From an uncultured Flavobacteriales bacterium (GTDB lineage: Bacteria > Bacteroidota > Bacteroidia > Flavobacteriales_D > Crocinitomicaceae): DNA of 64,000 nucleotides. Shown in pieces: positions 25,449-34,594 of the stretch. Numbering within the stretch: position 1 is the stretch's first letter; each line of letters starts with the position of its first letter. The notes under the pieces were generated by a model, which saw only the letters and a list, made by a program, of their open reading frames with translations, made no database searches and was not told the DNA's origin. The stretch lies in assembly GCA_903935095.1 (NCBI GenBank), contig CAIZQH010000012.1, forward strand, positions 62,001 through 126,000, in the 5' to 3' direction. Made by a program: the position numbers and the translations under genes.

Positions 25449-26597
25449 ATGAGAGTTACACTTAGAATGCGTCCATTAAAGACAGGCCGAATCAGCCTTT
25501 ACCTAGATCACTACCCACCAATTGTGCATCCAGAAAGTGGAAAAATTACCCGGTGGGAATACCTCGATATGTTTTTGTTTAGTCCGCCGCGAAATGAAAT
25601 GGAAAAACGTCATAACCGTGATATGGAAACCATGGCACGTTCGATAGCCTCCACAAGACAGCTTGATAGATTGGCGGGGAAATTTGGGATTAAGCGAAGT
25701 TCTCAGTTTGATGACTTCCTTCCATTTTATGAAAAACAAATGAATAAATGGGTGGGCAATCCAAATACACATGGGGGCTGGGTCGCATCCTATAAAACCT
25801 TTATTCAGTTTTGTAATGGGCACTGTAACTTTGGTGATATCACACCACAGTTCATCAATGAGTACAAGGAATTCCTACAGAAGAAAGCCACTCGAATCAA
25901 CTCACCTAAAATGCGCATTTCTGCCAATTCATGTTACACTTATTACAACAAACTGAGGGCAACAGTTCGTGAAGCAATGGTATATGGTCATTTGATCAGT
26001 AATCCCTTTGATGCTGTGAAGGGGATCCAACAACCAGAAACCTACCGAGAGTTTTTAACCAAAGAAGAATTGGTTAAACTTTACCATACGGATGCCGGCT
26101 CTGATGTATTGAAACGCACCTGTATGTTTTCTGCGTTAACAGGCTTGCGCTTGGGTGACGTCATCAAACTTCAAGGAGATCAAATTCAACATTCAGAAGG
26201 AATGGGCTATTTCATTCGATTTACACAAAGCAAAACCAAAGGGATGGAGACCTTGCCCATTTCAGATGAAGCCTTGAGTTTACTCGGTGATTTTGAAGTA
26301 AACCAGGCTCCCATTTTTGGGGAGTATCAATTCCAACGTGACTATGCAAATTTAAATAATTGGTTACTCAGAGCTGGAATTCGTAAAAAGATCACCTTTC
26401 ATAATTTCCGTCATACGTTCGCGACCTTACAACTAGCGGAAGGAACCGATATCTATACCGTTTCAAAATTACTTGGGCACAAGCATATTCATACCACTCA
26501 AATTTATGGTAAGGTGATGGATACAACGAAAACAAAAGCAATGAAAAGTATTCAATTGGGCATCAAAACTGACAACAAACAACAAGAAAACGAATAA
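25449..26597 (+). CDS. tyrosine recombinase (integrase)
   Basis: 382-residue phage-type integrase. An arm-binding and a SAM-like core-binding domain (FCNGHCNFGDITPQFINEYKE region) precede the catalytic domain. The catalytic residues are visible: Arg in ALTGLRLGDV, Lys in TQSKTKG, His and Arg in HNFRHTFATLQ, the second His in LLGHKHIHTTQIYG, and Tyr in QIYG. It belongs to the Bacteroidota island/ICE integrase group. Its position right after the mnmE end makes it the likely enzyme that inserted this element. Confidence 0.93.
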   Translation: MRVTLRMRPLKTGRISLYLDHYPPIVHPESGKITRWEYLDMFLFSPPRNEMEKRHNRDMETMARSIASTRQLDRLAGKFGIKRSSQFDDFLPFYEKQMNKWVGNPNTHGGWVASYKTFIQFCNGHCNFGDITPQFINEYKEFLQKKATRINSPKMRISANSCYTYYNKLRATVREAMVYGHLISNPFDAVKGIQQPETYREFLTKEELVKLYHTDAGSDVLKRTCMFSALTGLRLGDVIKLQGDQIQHSEGMGYFIRFTQSKTKGMETLPISDEALSLLGDFEVNQAPIFGEYQFQRDYANLNNWLLRAGIRKKITFHNFRHTFATLQLAEGTDIYTVSKLLGHKHIHTTQIYGKVMDTTKTKAMKSIQLGIKTDNKQQENE

Positions 26598-26687
26598 ATG
26601 GCAGTGACAAAGTGACAGATAATCAGTGCAATAGGTATTCGAACCTACGTTTCTCGATTTTGCGCAGTTCAATGATTTACTCCGCAA

Positions 26688-26726
26688 TTTGGCACACTTT
26701 GGCACATTCTGGCACTGAAAGTGTGC
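26688..26726. repeat. three GGCAC repeats at 10-bp spacing with an inverted partner
   Basis: TGGCAC starts at 26690, 26700 and 26710, exactly 10 bp apart, twice within TTTGGCACA. GCACACTTT (26692-26700) is the reverse complement of AAAGTGTGC (26718-26726). The cluster lies in the 217-bp gap between the integrase and the next HTH gene. It may be an operator or replication-type iterons for the HTH/DUF3987 pair. Confidence 0.65.
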
Positions 26727-26832
26727 GGAGATTTTAGCATAATGAACCTACAAAAAATCGATAAATAAAACACAGAAACAATAAGTACAGGCACGGTCTT
26801 TTTTTTGATGCAGGGTGAGTAAACAAATCTAT

Positions 26833-27183
26833 ATGAAAGAAAGTATTACTCATTTACAAGCATTCATCACAGAGTTGGTGAATGAAGCAGTTCAGACCGC
26901 ATTAGAACAGCATCAAGAAACGTCAGTTACAGAACTGGCCGAGAACAATCAAAAAGCGGAAGTACTCAATGCCACCCAGGCAGCAGAGTTTCTGCATATT
27001 GCCAAACAGACTTTGTACTCCATGACGAGTAGAAGAAAAATCCCTTTCTATAAGCATGGAAAAAAGATTCTTTTTCGAAGAGGGGATTTAGAAGAATGGC
27101 TTGATGCTGGAAAGCACGAGCAAGAGAAAAACATTCAGCGACAGGCATTAAGGTATGTGCAGGATAAACCTTTAAGACGTTAA
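26833..27183 (+). CDS. helix-turn-helix (excisionase/MerR-like) protein
   Basis: 116 residues from the ATG at 26833; GTG at 26815 would add six residues. After a helical N-terminus rich in Gln and Glu, an HTH_17-type domain is clear: VLNATQAAEFLHIAKQTLYS, then KIPFYKHGKKILFRRGDLEEWL. Such a protein beside a DUF3987 gene is a common pair in Bacteroidota mobile elements. It starts after the 10-bp-phased repeats and ends 2 bp before the DUF3987 gene. Confidence 0.8.
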   Translation: MKESITHLQAFITELVNEAVQTALEQHQETSVTELAENNQKAEVLNATQAAEFLHIAKQTLYSMTSRRKIPFYKHGKKILFRRGDLEEWLDAGKHEQEKNIQRQALRYVQDKPLRR

Positions 27184-27185
27184 TC

Positions 27186-28571
27186 ATGCATTCAAAACCA
27201 TTCAATGTCGAGCAAGAAGATTTATTCTTATTACCGCAATACCAGGACAAGCTTTGCGCCACCTTTCCTGAAGAAATATACAAGCATTTGCCCGATCCAC
27301 TTATGAGTTTGTTTGAAAACATCAATAATCCGTATGAACGAGATATCCTATTACTTGGCTCAATCACCGTTTTGTCGGGTTGCATGCCAAATGTGATTGG
27401 CTTCTATGACCGTAAATGGGTTTCTCCTAACCTCTACACGTTTATTGAAGCACCAGCAGGTTCAGGGAAAGGTGTGCTTAGTTGGACACGTCTAATCGGC
27501 ATGGAAATCCATAAAATGCTTTTGGAAGAGACACGCTTGGCCAAACAACAATTCGATGAACTCAAGAAAGAGAAGATCAAGAACAAAGATCAGGATCTAG
27601 CACAACTGAAAGAACCACCATATAAACTACTTTTTATTCCTGCCAACAATAGTGCGAGCTCGGTGGTGCAAACCCTCAGTGAAAACGAAGGGGCAGGGAT
27701 TCTCTTCTCAACTGAAGCCGATACACTCGCCAACGCCTTAGCGCAAGATTGGGGAAATTTCAGTGATGTTTTGCGTGGCGCATTTCATCATGAACCAGTA
27801 GAGATGCAACGACGTCAGAACCGCGAACACTTTTCAGTAGAACATCCACGTCTATCGGTACTTCTTACCGGGACACGCGGACAGGTTTTTCGCTTGATAC
27901 CGAACACCGAAAACGGATTATTTAGTCGTTTCATGTTTTATTCGTTTCCAGCTGTCCCAAGTTTCCGGGACGTATTTGCCCACAATGGGACAGATCCGGG
28001 ACACACTTTTCGTGAATTGGGACAGTTGGCCCAGCAGATGTACCAATTTCTAAAAGCACAATCTGAACCCATACAACTGTATTTCTTACCCGAACAACAA
28101 GCCGATTTTATTGCCTTTTTTCGTGAAGTAACAGAGGTTGCACATCGAGGTTCAGGTGCCCCTATTTTAGCCACCATTCACCGCCTTGGACTTATTAGTT
28201 TTCGTATCGCGATGGTCATGAGCATGGTGCGCTATTTCCATTTTAAGAAACGAAAAAACCAGCCTACTGTCAAAATACAACAAGCAGATTTAGTGATTAC
28301 CAAAAAGATCAGCTTAACGCTATTATACCATGCTAATATGCTCATCGCTGACATGAAAGACGGAAGTAAAATCATTCAAACACAAGCCAAGCAGCAGCGC
28401 TTTTTTGCGGCCCTTCCCAATGAATTCAGTTGGGCCCAAGCACTAGAAACAGGAAAGCAATTCGGAATGTCACCGTCATCTGTCCGCCGCTACTTATTGG
28501 GTGGCCAATTCGAACGGATTACCAAAGCAAACTACCGCAAAGTGTTCAAACCAGAGAGCGGTGAACATTGA
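27186..28571 (+). CDS. DUF3987 family P-loop ATPase of a mobile element
   Basis: 461 residues. A Walker A loop APAGSGKG lies near residue 95, an acidic strand GILFSTEADTL near 175 resembles Walker B, and NGLFSRFMFYSFP may supply an arginine finger. This matches the DUF3987 (YfjI-like) ATPases that accompany integrases in Bacteroidota islands, where a role in element replication or mobilisation is suspected but not established. No primase or relaxase domain is visible. Coupled to the HTH gene upstream. Confidence 0.8.
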   Translation: MHSKPFNVEQEDLFLLPQYQDKLCATFPEEIYKHLPDPLMSLFENINNPYERDILLLGSITVLSGCMPNVIGFYDRKWVSPNLYTFIEAPAGSGKGVLSWTRLIGMEIHKMLLEETRLAKQQFDELKKEKIKNKDQDLAQLKEPPYKLLFIPANNSASSVVQTLSENEGAGILFSTEADTLANALAQDWGNFSDVLRGAFHHEPVEMQRRQNREHFSVEHPRLSVLLTGTRGQVFRLIPNTENGLFSRFMFYSFPAVPSFRDVFAHNGTDPGHTFRELGQLAQQMYQFLKAQSEPIQLYFLPEQQADFIAFFREVTEVAHRGSGAPILATIHRLGLISFRIAMVMSMVRYFHFKKRKNQPTVKIQQADLVITKKISLTLLYHANMLIADMKDGSKIIQTQAKQQRFFAALPNEFSWAQALETGKQFGMSPSSVRRYLLGGQFERITKANYRKVFKPESGEH

Positions 28572-28715
28572 ACAAATGAATAAATGAACATTGGGGGATT
28601 GAAATACTTATCAAGATATACAGCAAACGTTAATTTTTAATCAGCTTGAGCAATAGTTGAATGAGATGCAGTAAATATTTTTAATTTCAATTCATTAATT
28701 CTTATTATCATTCTC

Positions 28716-28723
28716 TATCTTTG
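28716..28723 (+). promoter_or_regulatory. -7 box (TATCTTTG) of the zeta toxin operon
   Basis: TATCTTTG matches TAnnTTTG and ends 24 bases before the small gene at 28748. It supports transcription of the small gene and the toxin as one unit. Confidence 0.55.
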
Positions 28724-28747
28724 TATAATTACAAATAATTTGGTAAA

Positions 28748-28918
28748 ATGAAAATAATCATCAAATTAGCTAATGACAAATCCCAAAGAAGGATAGATTT
28801 GTCATCATTTGAAAAAAATGCACGTAGAATTTTCACAAAAGATGTGCGTACTCAAATAAACAGAGCAAAATCAATTCAAAATTCATCCTCTGTAGTTAAA
28901 TGCAACAACCCTGTTTAA
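28748..28918 (+). CDS. small protein, candidate antitoxin to the zeta-like toxin
   Basis: 56-residue protein starting MKIIIKLANDKSQRRIDLSS, strongly basic (many Arg/Lys) and ending VVKCNNPV. It begins 24 bp after a promoter box and overlaps the toxin start by 19 bp. A short gene ahead of and overlapping a zeta-type toxin is the usual antitoxin position. It does not resemble the epsilon antitoxin in any way I can see, so the role is inferred from context only. Confidence 0.5.
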   Translation: MKIIIKLANDKSQRRIDLSSFEKNARRIFTKDVRTQINRAKSIQNSSSVVKCNNPV

Positions 28919-29520
28919 AAATCATTGCAGGTTGCAACGGTGCTGGTAAATCCACGTACTCTAAGTTATTTTCTGAAGATACAGTGCCATTTGATTATGA
29001 TAAACGATTTTTGGAACGTTATCGATCTATGCCTGATTCGGAATTACGCGAGCAAATAGCAATAAATAAAACAACTGATGAATTTACGAGCGAATTAGAT
29101 AATGCCTTCAGTACGGGAAGATCGTTCACCTTTGAGACTAACCTAATGATGCCTTATCCGGATTGGATAATAACGAAAGCAAAGAATTTGGGTTATCGTA
29201 TTGAGATGTATTTTTTTTGTTTAGCCACAGAGCAATTGGCAAGAGATCGCGTAGCAATTCGGGTTAAAAATGATGGACATTTCGTAGATGATAGAACAAT
29301 TGGGATTAAGTGGAAAGAAGGGTATAAAAACATAAACTCACATTATTCAGATTTTGATTATCTGCTTTTCATTGATAATTCGCAAGAGGCTCTACCAGCT
29401 CTATTATTCGAGATGGAACGATACGCTGAAAATAGCTTTGCTTTGAGAAAATACTGTGAAGAACTACCTGAATATACTGAAAGAAGACTGCCTGCAATAT
29501 TTAAACTCAATTTAAAATAG
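28900..29520 (+). CDS. zeta toxin family P-loop kinase
   Basis: 206-residue zeta-like protein. Walker A is IIAGCNGAGKSTYSK. The following YDKRFL and the FTFETNLMMP segment match the positions where zeta toxins bind UDP-N-acetylglucosamine and place the catalytic Arg/Glu. LARDRVAIRVKNDGHFVD resembles the R-x-GGH-type motif of the family. Zeta toxins phosphorylate cell-wall precursors, or related sugars, and block growth. The overlapping small gene upstream is the likely antitoxin. It is the first defence-type gene after the integration module. Confidence 0.85.
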   Translation: MQQPCLKIIAGCNGAGKSTYSKLFSEDTVPFDYDKRFLERYRSMPDSELREQIAINKTTDEFTSELDNAFSTGRSFTFETNLMMPYPDWIITKAKNLGYRIEMYFFCLATEQLARDRVAIRVKNDGHFVDDRTIGIKWKEGYKNINSHYSDFDYLLFIDNSQEALPALLFEMERYAENSFALRKYCEELPEYTERRLPAIFKLNLK

Positions 29521-29996
29521 GAAGTTGAAAATCAGAAGTTTTCAGATGTGTTAACTAGTATATCTAGACATCCAACATTTACATTACAAAGAATCATTTG
29601 TTTTCTTCAAATCGCATTTTCGAGATGTTTTGATTCATTGAAACGGAATAAAATAGACGGATGTGCCCTATTAATTAAAGAATTTAAATGATAGGGTAGA
29701 ATAAATTACTTTGGGATGTGATTCTTCTTGGTTCGATTTACAGCAGGTTTTCAATTGAATCAACTACATTTCCTGGCCGGTTTAATTCCGCTTCCAAGTA
29801 ATTACTTTTAATTTACTCGGGTATTCTTGTGGGAATCCATGAATTCATTAATTTTCTGAGGTTTTCAAAATGGTTCACCACATAAGCCCCATGGAATTGC
29901 AAAAGTTACGTTAGGTTTACATTGGTTAAAAAAAAGGGCGGTTTATTGTAATTTTCACTTAAAAAGTTATTTGAAATTCTTAATTATTTCATTTTA
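29521..29996. other. 476-bp gap without a recognised gene
   Basis: AT-rich sequence between the zeta toxin and the 3' end of the Gabija-like operon. It has no open frame that looks coding, no tRNA, and no repeat that matches others in the window. A module joint is likely here, since the strand switches from plus to minus. Confidence 0.6.
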
Positions 29997-31925
29997 TTAT
30001 ATAGCAATCACATTTTCTTCCCCAAACCATAGGTTAGCTTTAGCTATTACCTGTGCATCAGGGTTGTGAAAGAATACTGCTAAATTTTCTTTTGCTCTTG
30101 TGCAACAAACATAAAATATTTTTTGAGTTCTATCGAATACACTTGCTGAACCTGTTTCTAAAAAAAGATTACTGAAGTTATAATTGTTCCATCCACCGTT
30201 ATCAAGTATAACCAAAACATTATCAAATTCTGCTCCTTTGGTTTTATGCTGCGTTGAAAAGGGAGTTTGACCTTCTAAATATTCATATAATTTTTGAAAT
30301 TCACTAAACTTAACATACCTCACTCGATTATACAAATACTCTTTATTTTCTTTAAAATCAATTAGCTTATCATCAATCAAACAAATCCCTTTTTCGTCTG
30401 CATCAATAATGACTTGTTCAATTGTTTTATCTCCAACATTCACAAGATTTTCAATTTTCTCTTTTAAGGATTTTTTACTTGCGATACTTGTTATTTTAAA
30501 TTTATAATCAGTAGCTCTTAAAAACTCATTGTACTTTTTGTTCTGATACAGAGAAATATTATTCTGAATTTTGAATAAATGTTTGATGAGATTATCTCTT
30601 TTGGAACCTTTCCTATTATCATCATCTTCGTCTCGTTTTTTATCATCTAATAATTGATCTTTGTCAACATACATTTTAGAAAAGTCAAAATATTTTAAGG
30701 ATTTAGCATAATCATATAACCCAGTATTTTCATCAATAAAAGTCTGCATTGCCTTTGTAGGGAGAACTTCTTTGAGCTCTCTACCATCTTTTCCTAATTG
30801 TAATAATTCAATTACATCTCCGAATGTGCTTTCTGAAAAGTCAGTATCAACATTGTTATCTTTAATATACTTCTTAATTCTATCCCTAAAACTTAATACA
30901 TGGTCTTTATCATAAATATCCATCAAGGTTCTAAAACCTGCTTTTCCTGCTATTAAATTGTGAGTGAGATTAAGTTCCTTAGTTTCCTTTGAATTATTAA
31001 AGTCCCAAGCATAATTTGCTGCTAAAAAATCTTCTACTTTTTTGATGTCTCCATCAGTGGAATATAGGAACAAAACAGTGCCTTGCTTGATAACACCATT
31101 TACCATATTAGGAGCTTTCGGGTCGGCAGATGGTTCTTGTGTTATACCATCAGTACGAAGTTTATTCGCTAAATCAATAATGAGTTTTGGATTTCTTCTA
31201 TTTTGCTTCTTTGGAATTTCGTTTACTTTTTCGGCTTCATATCCTTTATAATCGTCTAAGTTACCAATACCATCCTCATAAATTGATTGCATTGCATCTC
31301 CAAAAAAACCGATGATGTTATTTCTTTCACTTTTATTAAAATACGTAAGAAATATCTCTACAACTGCTTTGCTTGTATCTTGGTATTCATCTATGAAAAG
31401 GAATTTATATTTATCTTTTACGATACTGCTAAGTTTGGGATATTTTTTAAAAAGATAGTTTGCTACAATAAGCAATTCATCGTGAGATATAATACCTTCA
31501 CGAATTCTGACAAACTCTTTGTATTGTACACCATCAGGCAAAATCGCTAAATAATTATCTGGAACGGGTTTGATTTCTTCAATAGAAATTTTAGTTACTT
31601 CCTCATTATTTGCCAAGGTAATAAGAGCTTCTTTAAGCTCTTTTTGAAAATGCTTGATATTATCCCATAAGAAATCGTGTATAGTAGATACGTTAAGATT
31701 TTTATGGTTTACTCTTTCTTCAATTTCTTTAACTGCGGCATTAGTATAGGTCATACAAGCAACCTGAGCTGTTGGATTTTCAGCTATTGCTTGACGAATT
31801 ACATTTACCAAGGAATAGGTTTTTCCACTTCCTGCACCTCCGCTTAATAGAAAATTCCTGCCTTTATCAATTGACTGAAATATCTCTAGTACTTCCGGTT
31901 CTAAATTTAATCTTCCTTCAGCCAT
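29997..31925 (-). CDS. gajB: UvrD-like helicase, Gabija GajB-like
   Basis: 642-residue superfamily 1 helicase. Motif I is LLSGGAGSGKTYS near residue 30, motif II FLFIDEYQDTSKA near 190, motif V FSTQHKTKGAEFDNVLVI, and motif VI VCCTRAKENLAVF. It is longer than the well-studied B. cereus GajB (about 500 residues). It follows the OLD-type nuclease gene with a 19-bp overlap in the gajA-gajB order. In Gabija, GajB joins GajA in an anti-phage complex that acts on DNA when nucleotide pools fall. Confidence 0.75.
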   Translation of the reverse strand: MAEGRLNLEPEVLEIFQSIDKGRNFLLSGGAGSGKTYSLVNVIRQAIAENPTAQVACMTYTNAAVKEIEERVNHKNLNVSTIHDFLWDNIKHFQKELKEALITLANNEEVTKISIEEIKPVPDNYLAILPDGVQYKEFVRIREGIISHDELLIVANYLFKKYPKLSSIVKDKYKFLFIDEYQDTSKAVVEIFLTYFNKSERNNIIGFFGDAMQSIYEDGIGNLDDYKGYEAEKVNEIPKKQNRRNPKLIIDLANKLRTDGITQEPSADPKAPNMVNGVIKQGTVLFLYSTDGDIKKVEDFLAANYAWDFNNSKETKELNLTHNLIAGKAGFRTLMDIYDKDHVLSFRDRIKKYIKDNNVDTDFSESTFGDVIELLQLGKDGRELKEVLPTKAMQTFIDENTGLYDYAKSLKYFDFSKMYVDKDQLLDDKKRDEDDDNRKGSKRDNLIKHLFKIQNNISLYQNKKYNEFLRATDYKFKITSIASKKSLKEKIENLVNVGDKTIEQVIIDADEKGICLIDDKLIDFKENKEYLYNRVRYVKFSEFQKLYEYLEGQTPFSTQHKTKGAEFDNVLVILDNGGWNNYNFSNLFLETGSASVFDRTQKIFYVCCTRAKENLAVFFHNPDAQVIAKANLWFGEENVIAI

Positions 31926-33988
31926 AATAAACCATTTTTAATGTATGCTGGAATCTTCCAATTTCTAAAATATTCATCACTATGATATAATATATCTAAA
32001 GCGAAGTGGGTTTTCTTCTTAACACATTTATTCGCTAAATCATAAGGGCTTTTCTCTTCGTCATCGAAATCAGCAGCGTTTTTTATTCCTTGGAACGTAT
32101 CTTTATTTCCTTTTACGAATGCTCTATTCAAGTGTATAAAAGCATCTTCAAAACTTCTTGCGTGATAAGTATCTTCTTCTTGTTGATAACATATACAAAT
32201 TGTAGAACTTCCTACAACAATTGTTCTATCACCAACTGGTAATGCTTTTAAATCATTCCAGGTTACATTTGATAAAAAATGATTAATTGCTGAGTTACTT
32301 GTTTTAGTCCCCTCATTTACTGGACAAGCACTCCACTCGTCATGACCTTTTGCATTTTGACCTGTTACCTTTGTTGCATCGATATCTGTTATTATCAATG
32401 TCTTTATACCTAAGAAATCAATGAACTTCTCAAATATTTGCGAATATGCCCCAACTTCGATAGTTGATATATTTTGTGATAGAAGTGGTAAGTATGAATC
32501 ATGGTTTCCTGCTGCGTTTAAACGTGCCGCTTCTTCCAAATCAAATTTATGCATGAAAGTTGGCATCAAGATTCTTTCAGTATCTCCCTCAATCAGTATA
32601 ACCTTATCAGCAAAAAATATTTCAGCCTTACTAATCGTTAGATATTGTTTTAAGAATTGGTATTGTTTTGGGTCGGCATCATATTGCTTCCCCAAATCAG
32701 AAAGATTTTTTGCAGTTACATTGTTCTTTGTTTCCGTTTTCAAATATTTAATATCATCAAAATCACTATTTGCAACAATGTGAGATGAATGTGTTGTAAT
32801 TATGTATTGAAGAGGTCTACTTATTCCGTCATCTCTTTTGATACCTTCAGTAAGTAATTTCTTAATATTTTTAATAAATACATACTGCATTTGCGGATGA
32901 GTATGAGCCTCAGGCTCTTCAATGACTAACAAATTAATATCTGCTGGGTTTTTATCTCTATCCCTTTTAAAATCCTGAACAAGAATTTCAATTTCAAAAA
33001 TCATACTTATAAGGTTCATATAGCCTAAGCCATTATAATGTTCTGGCAGCTTATGATCATCATGAGTATATACAACGGTTGTATTTCCTTCAAGTAATTC
33101 CCTATGTTGCAATGTGGAAATTATTGATATTTCGGTATCGTTCAGTTTTATTCCTCCAAAATCTTGTATTTTTTTAATTACATCACTGAACAGGTCTTTG
33201 TAGATATCACTTAGTGTATTATCGGTTTCTGAAAGGTGGTCTTTAAAGTTTTCAGTAGCTTGATTTTTGTCACTATTGTCTTCTTTCTTTTTATAAAGGT
33301 TAGACGTTTGTTTAGAGAGTGTATTCTGATTTTCTTTATTAGTTACATCTCTTCTTGCACTAATATATTTGAAACAAATTATATCTTTAATACGAATACC
33401 TTCACTTTCCAGATCAATAAAGTTAGCGGGATTGACTGTTTTAGTACATATATCATACTCAAATGACATCTTATGAGTATGGAAATAATTATCTAATTCT
33501 TGCTTTAGAAATTCATTTAATTCTCTGGGTTTATTTTTCTTTTTCTCTTCTAACTTGGCCTTTTCATTCGCTTTAAAAGCAGCATAATCGGTTCTAATGT
33601 TTAGAAAATCAGAATAGTTTATTATATATTCAAATCCCAATACAATATTGTTGTTGTCAGGATCTAAGTCCATTAATACTCTGCTGACATTAGATAAATC
33701 ATCTTCCTCATTATATTCAATAAATATCTTTAATTTGATTCCCTTAGGCTGAAATTCGTCAGGAATATCACAGGATTTTATTAGACTTTCTAATTCGTTC
33801 CTAAAATCTAAATTGAAATCGTCGTAGGAAAATTTATTTTTCTCATTTAAGAATTTATCAAGAATCGAAAGAATCGAGGTTTTTCCTGTATTATTTTTAC
33901 CAATAATTAAGGAAAGGTCTTCTTTCAAATCCATTGATAAATTTTTTAGCAGTCGAAAATTTTCTATTTGGAGTTTAGTTATTTTCAT
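31907..33988 (-). CDS. gajA: OLD-family ATPase/TOPRIM nuclease, Gabija GajA-like
   Basis: 693 residues. The N-terminal ABC-type ATPase has Walker A LIIGKNNTGKTS near residue 30, a long helical insertion, and Walker B LLVIEEPEAHTHPQ. The TOPRIM domain follows with VILIEGDTERIL and TLIITDIDAT, the acidic pairs for metal binding and cleavage. This is the OLD/GajA layout, somewhat longer than typical GajA (about 580). First gene of the pair, cotranscribed with the helicase. The Gabija label rests on the pairing; a stand-alone OLD-helicase system is the alternative. Confidence 0.78.
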   Translation of the reverse strand: MKITKLQIENFRLLKNLSMDLKEDLSLIIGKNNTGKTSILSILDKFLNEKNKFSYDDFNLDFRNELESLIKSCDIPDEFQPKGIKLKIFIEYNEEDDLSNVSRVLMDLDPDNNNIVLGFEYIINYSDFLNIRTDYAAFKANEKAKLEEKKKNKPRELNEFLKQELDNYFHTHKMSFEYDICTKTVNPANFIDLESEGIRIKDIICFKYISARRDVTNKENQNTLSKQTSNLYKKKEDNSDKNQATENFKDHLSETDNTLSDIYKDLFSDVIKKIQDFGGIKLNDTEISIISTLQHRELLEGNTTVVYTHDDHKLPEHYNGLGYMNLISMIFEIEILVQDFKRDRDKNPADINLLVIEEPEAHTHPQMQYVFIKNIKKLLTEGIKRDDGISRPLQYIITTHSSHIVANSDFDDIKYLKTETKNNVTAKNLSDLGKQYDADPKQYQFLKQYLTISKAEIFFADKVILIEGDTERILMPTFMHKFDLEEAARLNAAGNHDSYLPLLSQNISTIEVGAYSQIFEKFIDFLGIKTLIITDIDATKVTGQNAKGHDEWSACPVNEGTKTSNSAINHFLSNVTWNDLKALPVGDRTIVVGSSTICICYQQEEDTYHARSFEDAFIHLNRAFVKGNKDTFQGIKNAADFDDEEKSPYDLANKCVKKKTHFALDILYHSDEYFRNWKIPAYIKNGLLWLKED

Positions 33989-34117
33989 ATTGTTTAATTT
34001 TTATTATCGTTAAGTATCGTAGTTCAAGGGTCATGTTGACTGTTATCTAAATTTTTCGTTATTCTCAAAGCCATAACCCACTCTTAAGTTTTACTTATTT
34101 GTAATTATAAAATTTCA

Positions 34118-34594
34118 TTAGATCTTTTCCTCATTTGACAATAGCACTAAAATTGCTATTAAAGCAGCCCCTCCCAATAGCCATGGGACAATATCTTCTG
34201 AGTTTTTAATCTTTGATTGTTTAGATGGATTCATTCTATTGTAAATTTCACTTATTGCCTTTTGAGGGCTTGCCCTATTAAATAGAATGAAATTACCTGA
34301 AAAGTTCTTTTGAATCTGAATAGAATCTTCAATAAGTAACAAGTTGGGAATCCCTTTAGAGCTTGCATATTTCCATTCTTCAAAAACTCTATTTTTTTCA
34401 TTTCCTAAACCAGTGATAACACCAATGAATAAATGCGTTTCATGTATTTCATTCATCGTATTTAAGTCGAGTATATTGCCATAAAAATTTTGACTTGTAT
34501 TTACAATAAAATTTTTCTGTCTCAACTTTGAAGAGAGTAAAGTCAAAATATACTCGTTGTTATCAGAAACGCTATATGAAACGAATGCTTTCAT
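34118..34594 (-). CDS. TIR-like protein with C-terminal membrane anchor
   Basis: 158 residues. The N-terminal about 120 residues have a TIR-like pattern: MKAFVSYSVSDNNEYILTLL, THLFIGVITGLGN, then VFEEWKYASSKGIPNLLLIE, where a Glu sits at the place of the NADase catalytic residue. The C-terminus has a single membrane helix (VPWLLGGAALIAILVLL) and a short charged tail. The start overlaps the Mrr-like nuclease stop (ATGA). TIR domains often deplete NAD+ in abortive defence; the anchor suggests membrane placement. No second catalytic motif was found. Confidence 0.65.
   Translation of the reverse strand: MKAFVSYSVSDNNEYILTLLSSKLRQKNFIVNTSQNFYGNILDLNTMNEIHETHLFIGVITGLGNEKNRVFEEWKYASSKGIPNLLLIEDSIQIQKNFSGNFILFNRASPQKAISEIYNRMNPSKQSKIKNSEDIVPWLLGGAALIAILVLLSNEEKI

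Noticed and set aside
24830-28571. tRNA gene as integration target
   Set aside because: No tRNA-like cloverleaf was seen near the integrase; the mnmE end fits better.
29997-33988. Septu or retron identity for the ATPase operon
   Set aside because: There is no HNH partner and no reverse transcriptase; a TOPRIM domain and a UvrD-like helicase fit Gabija.
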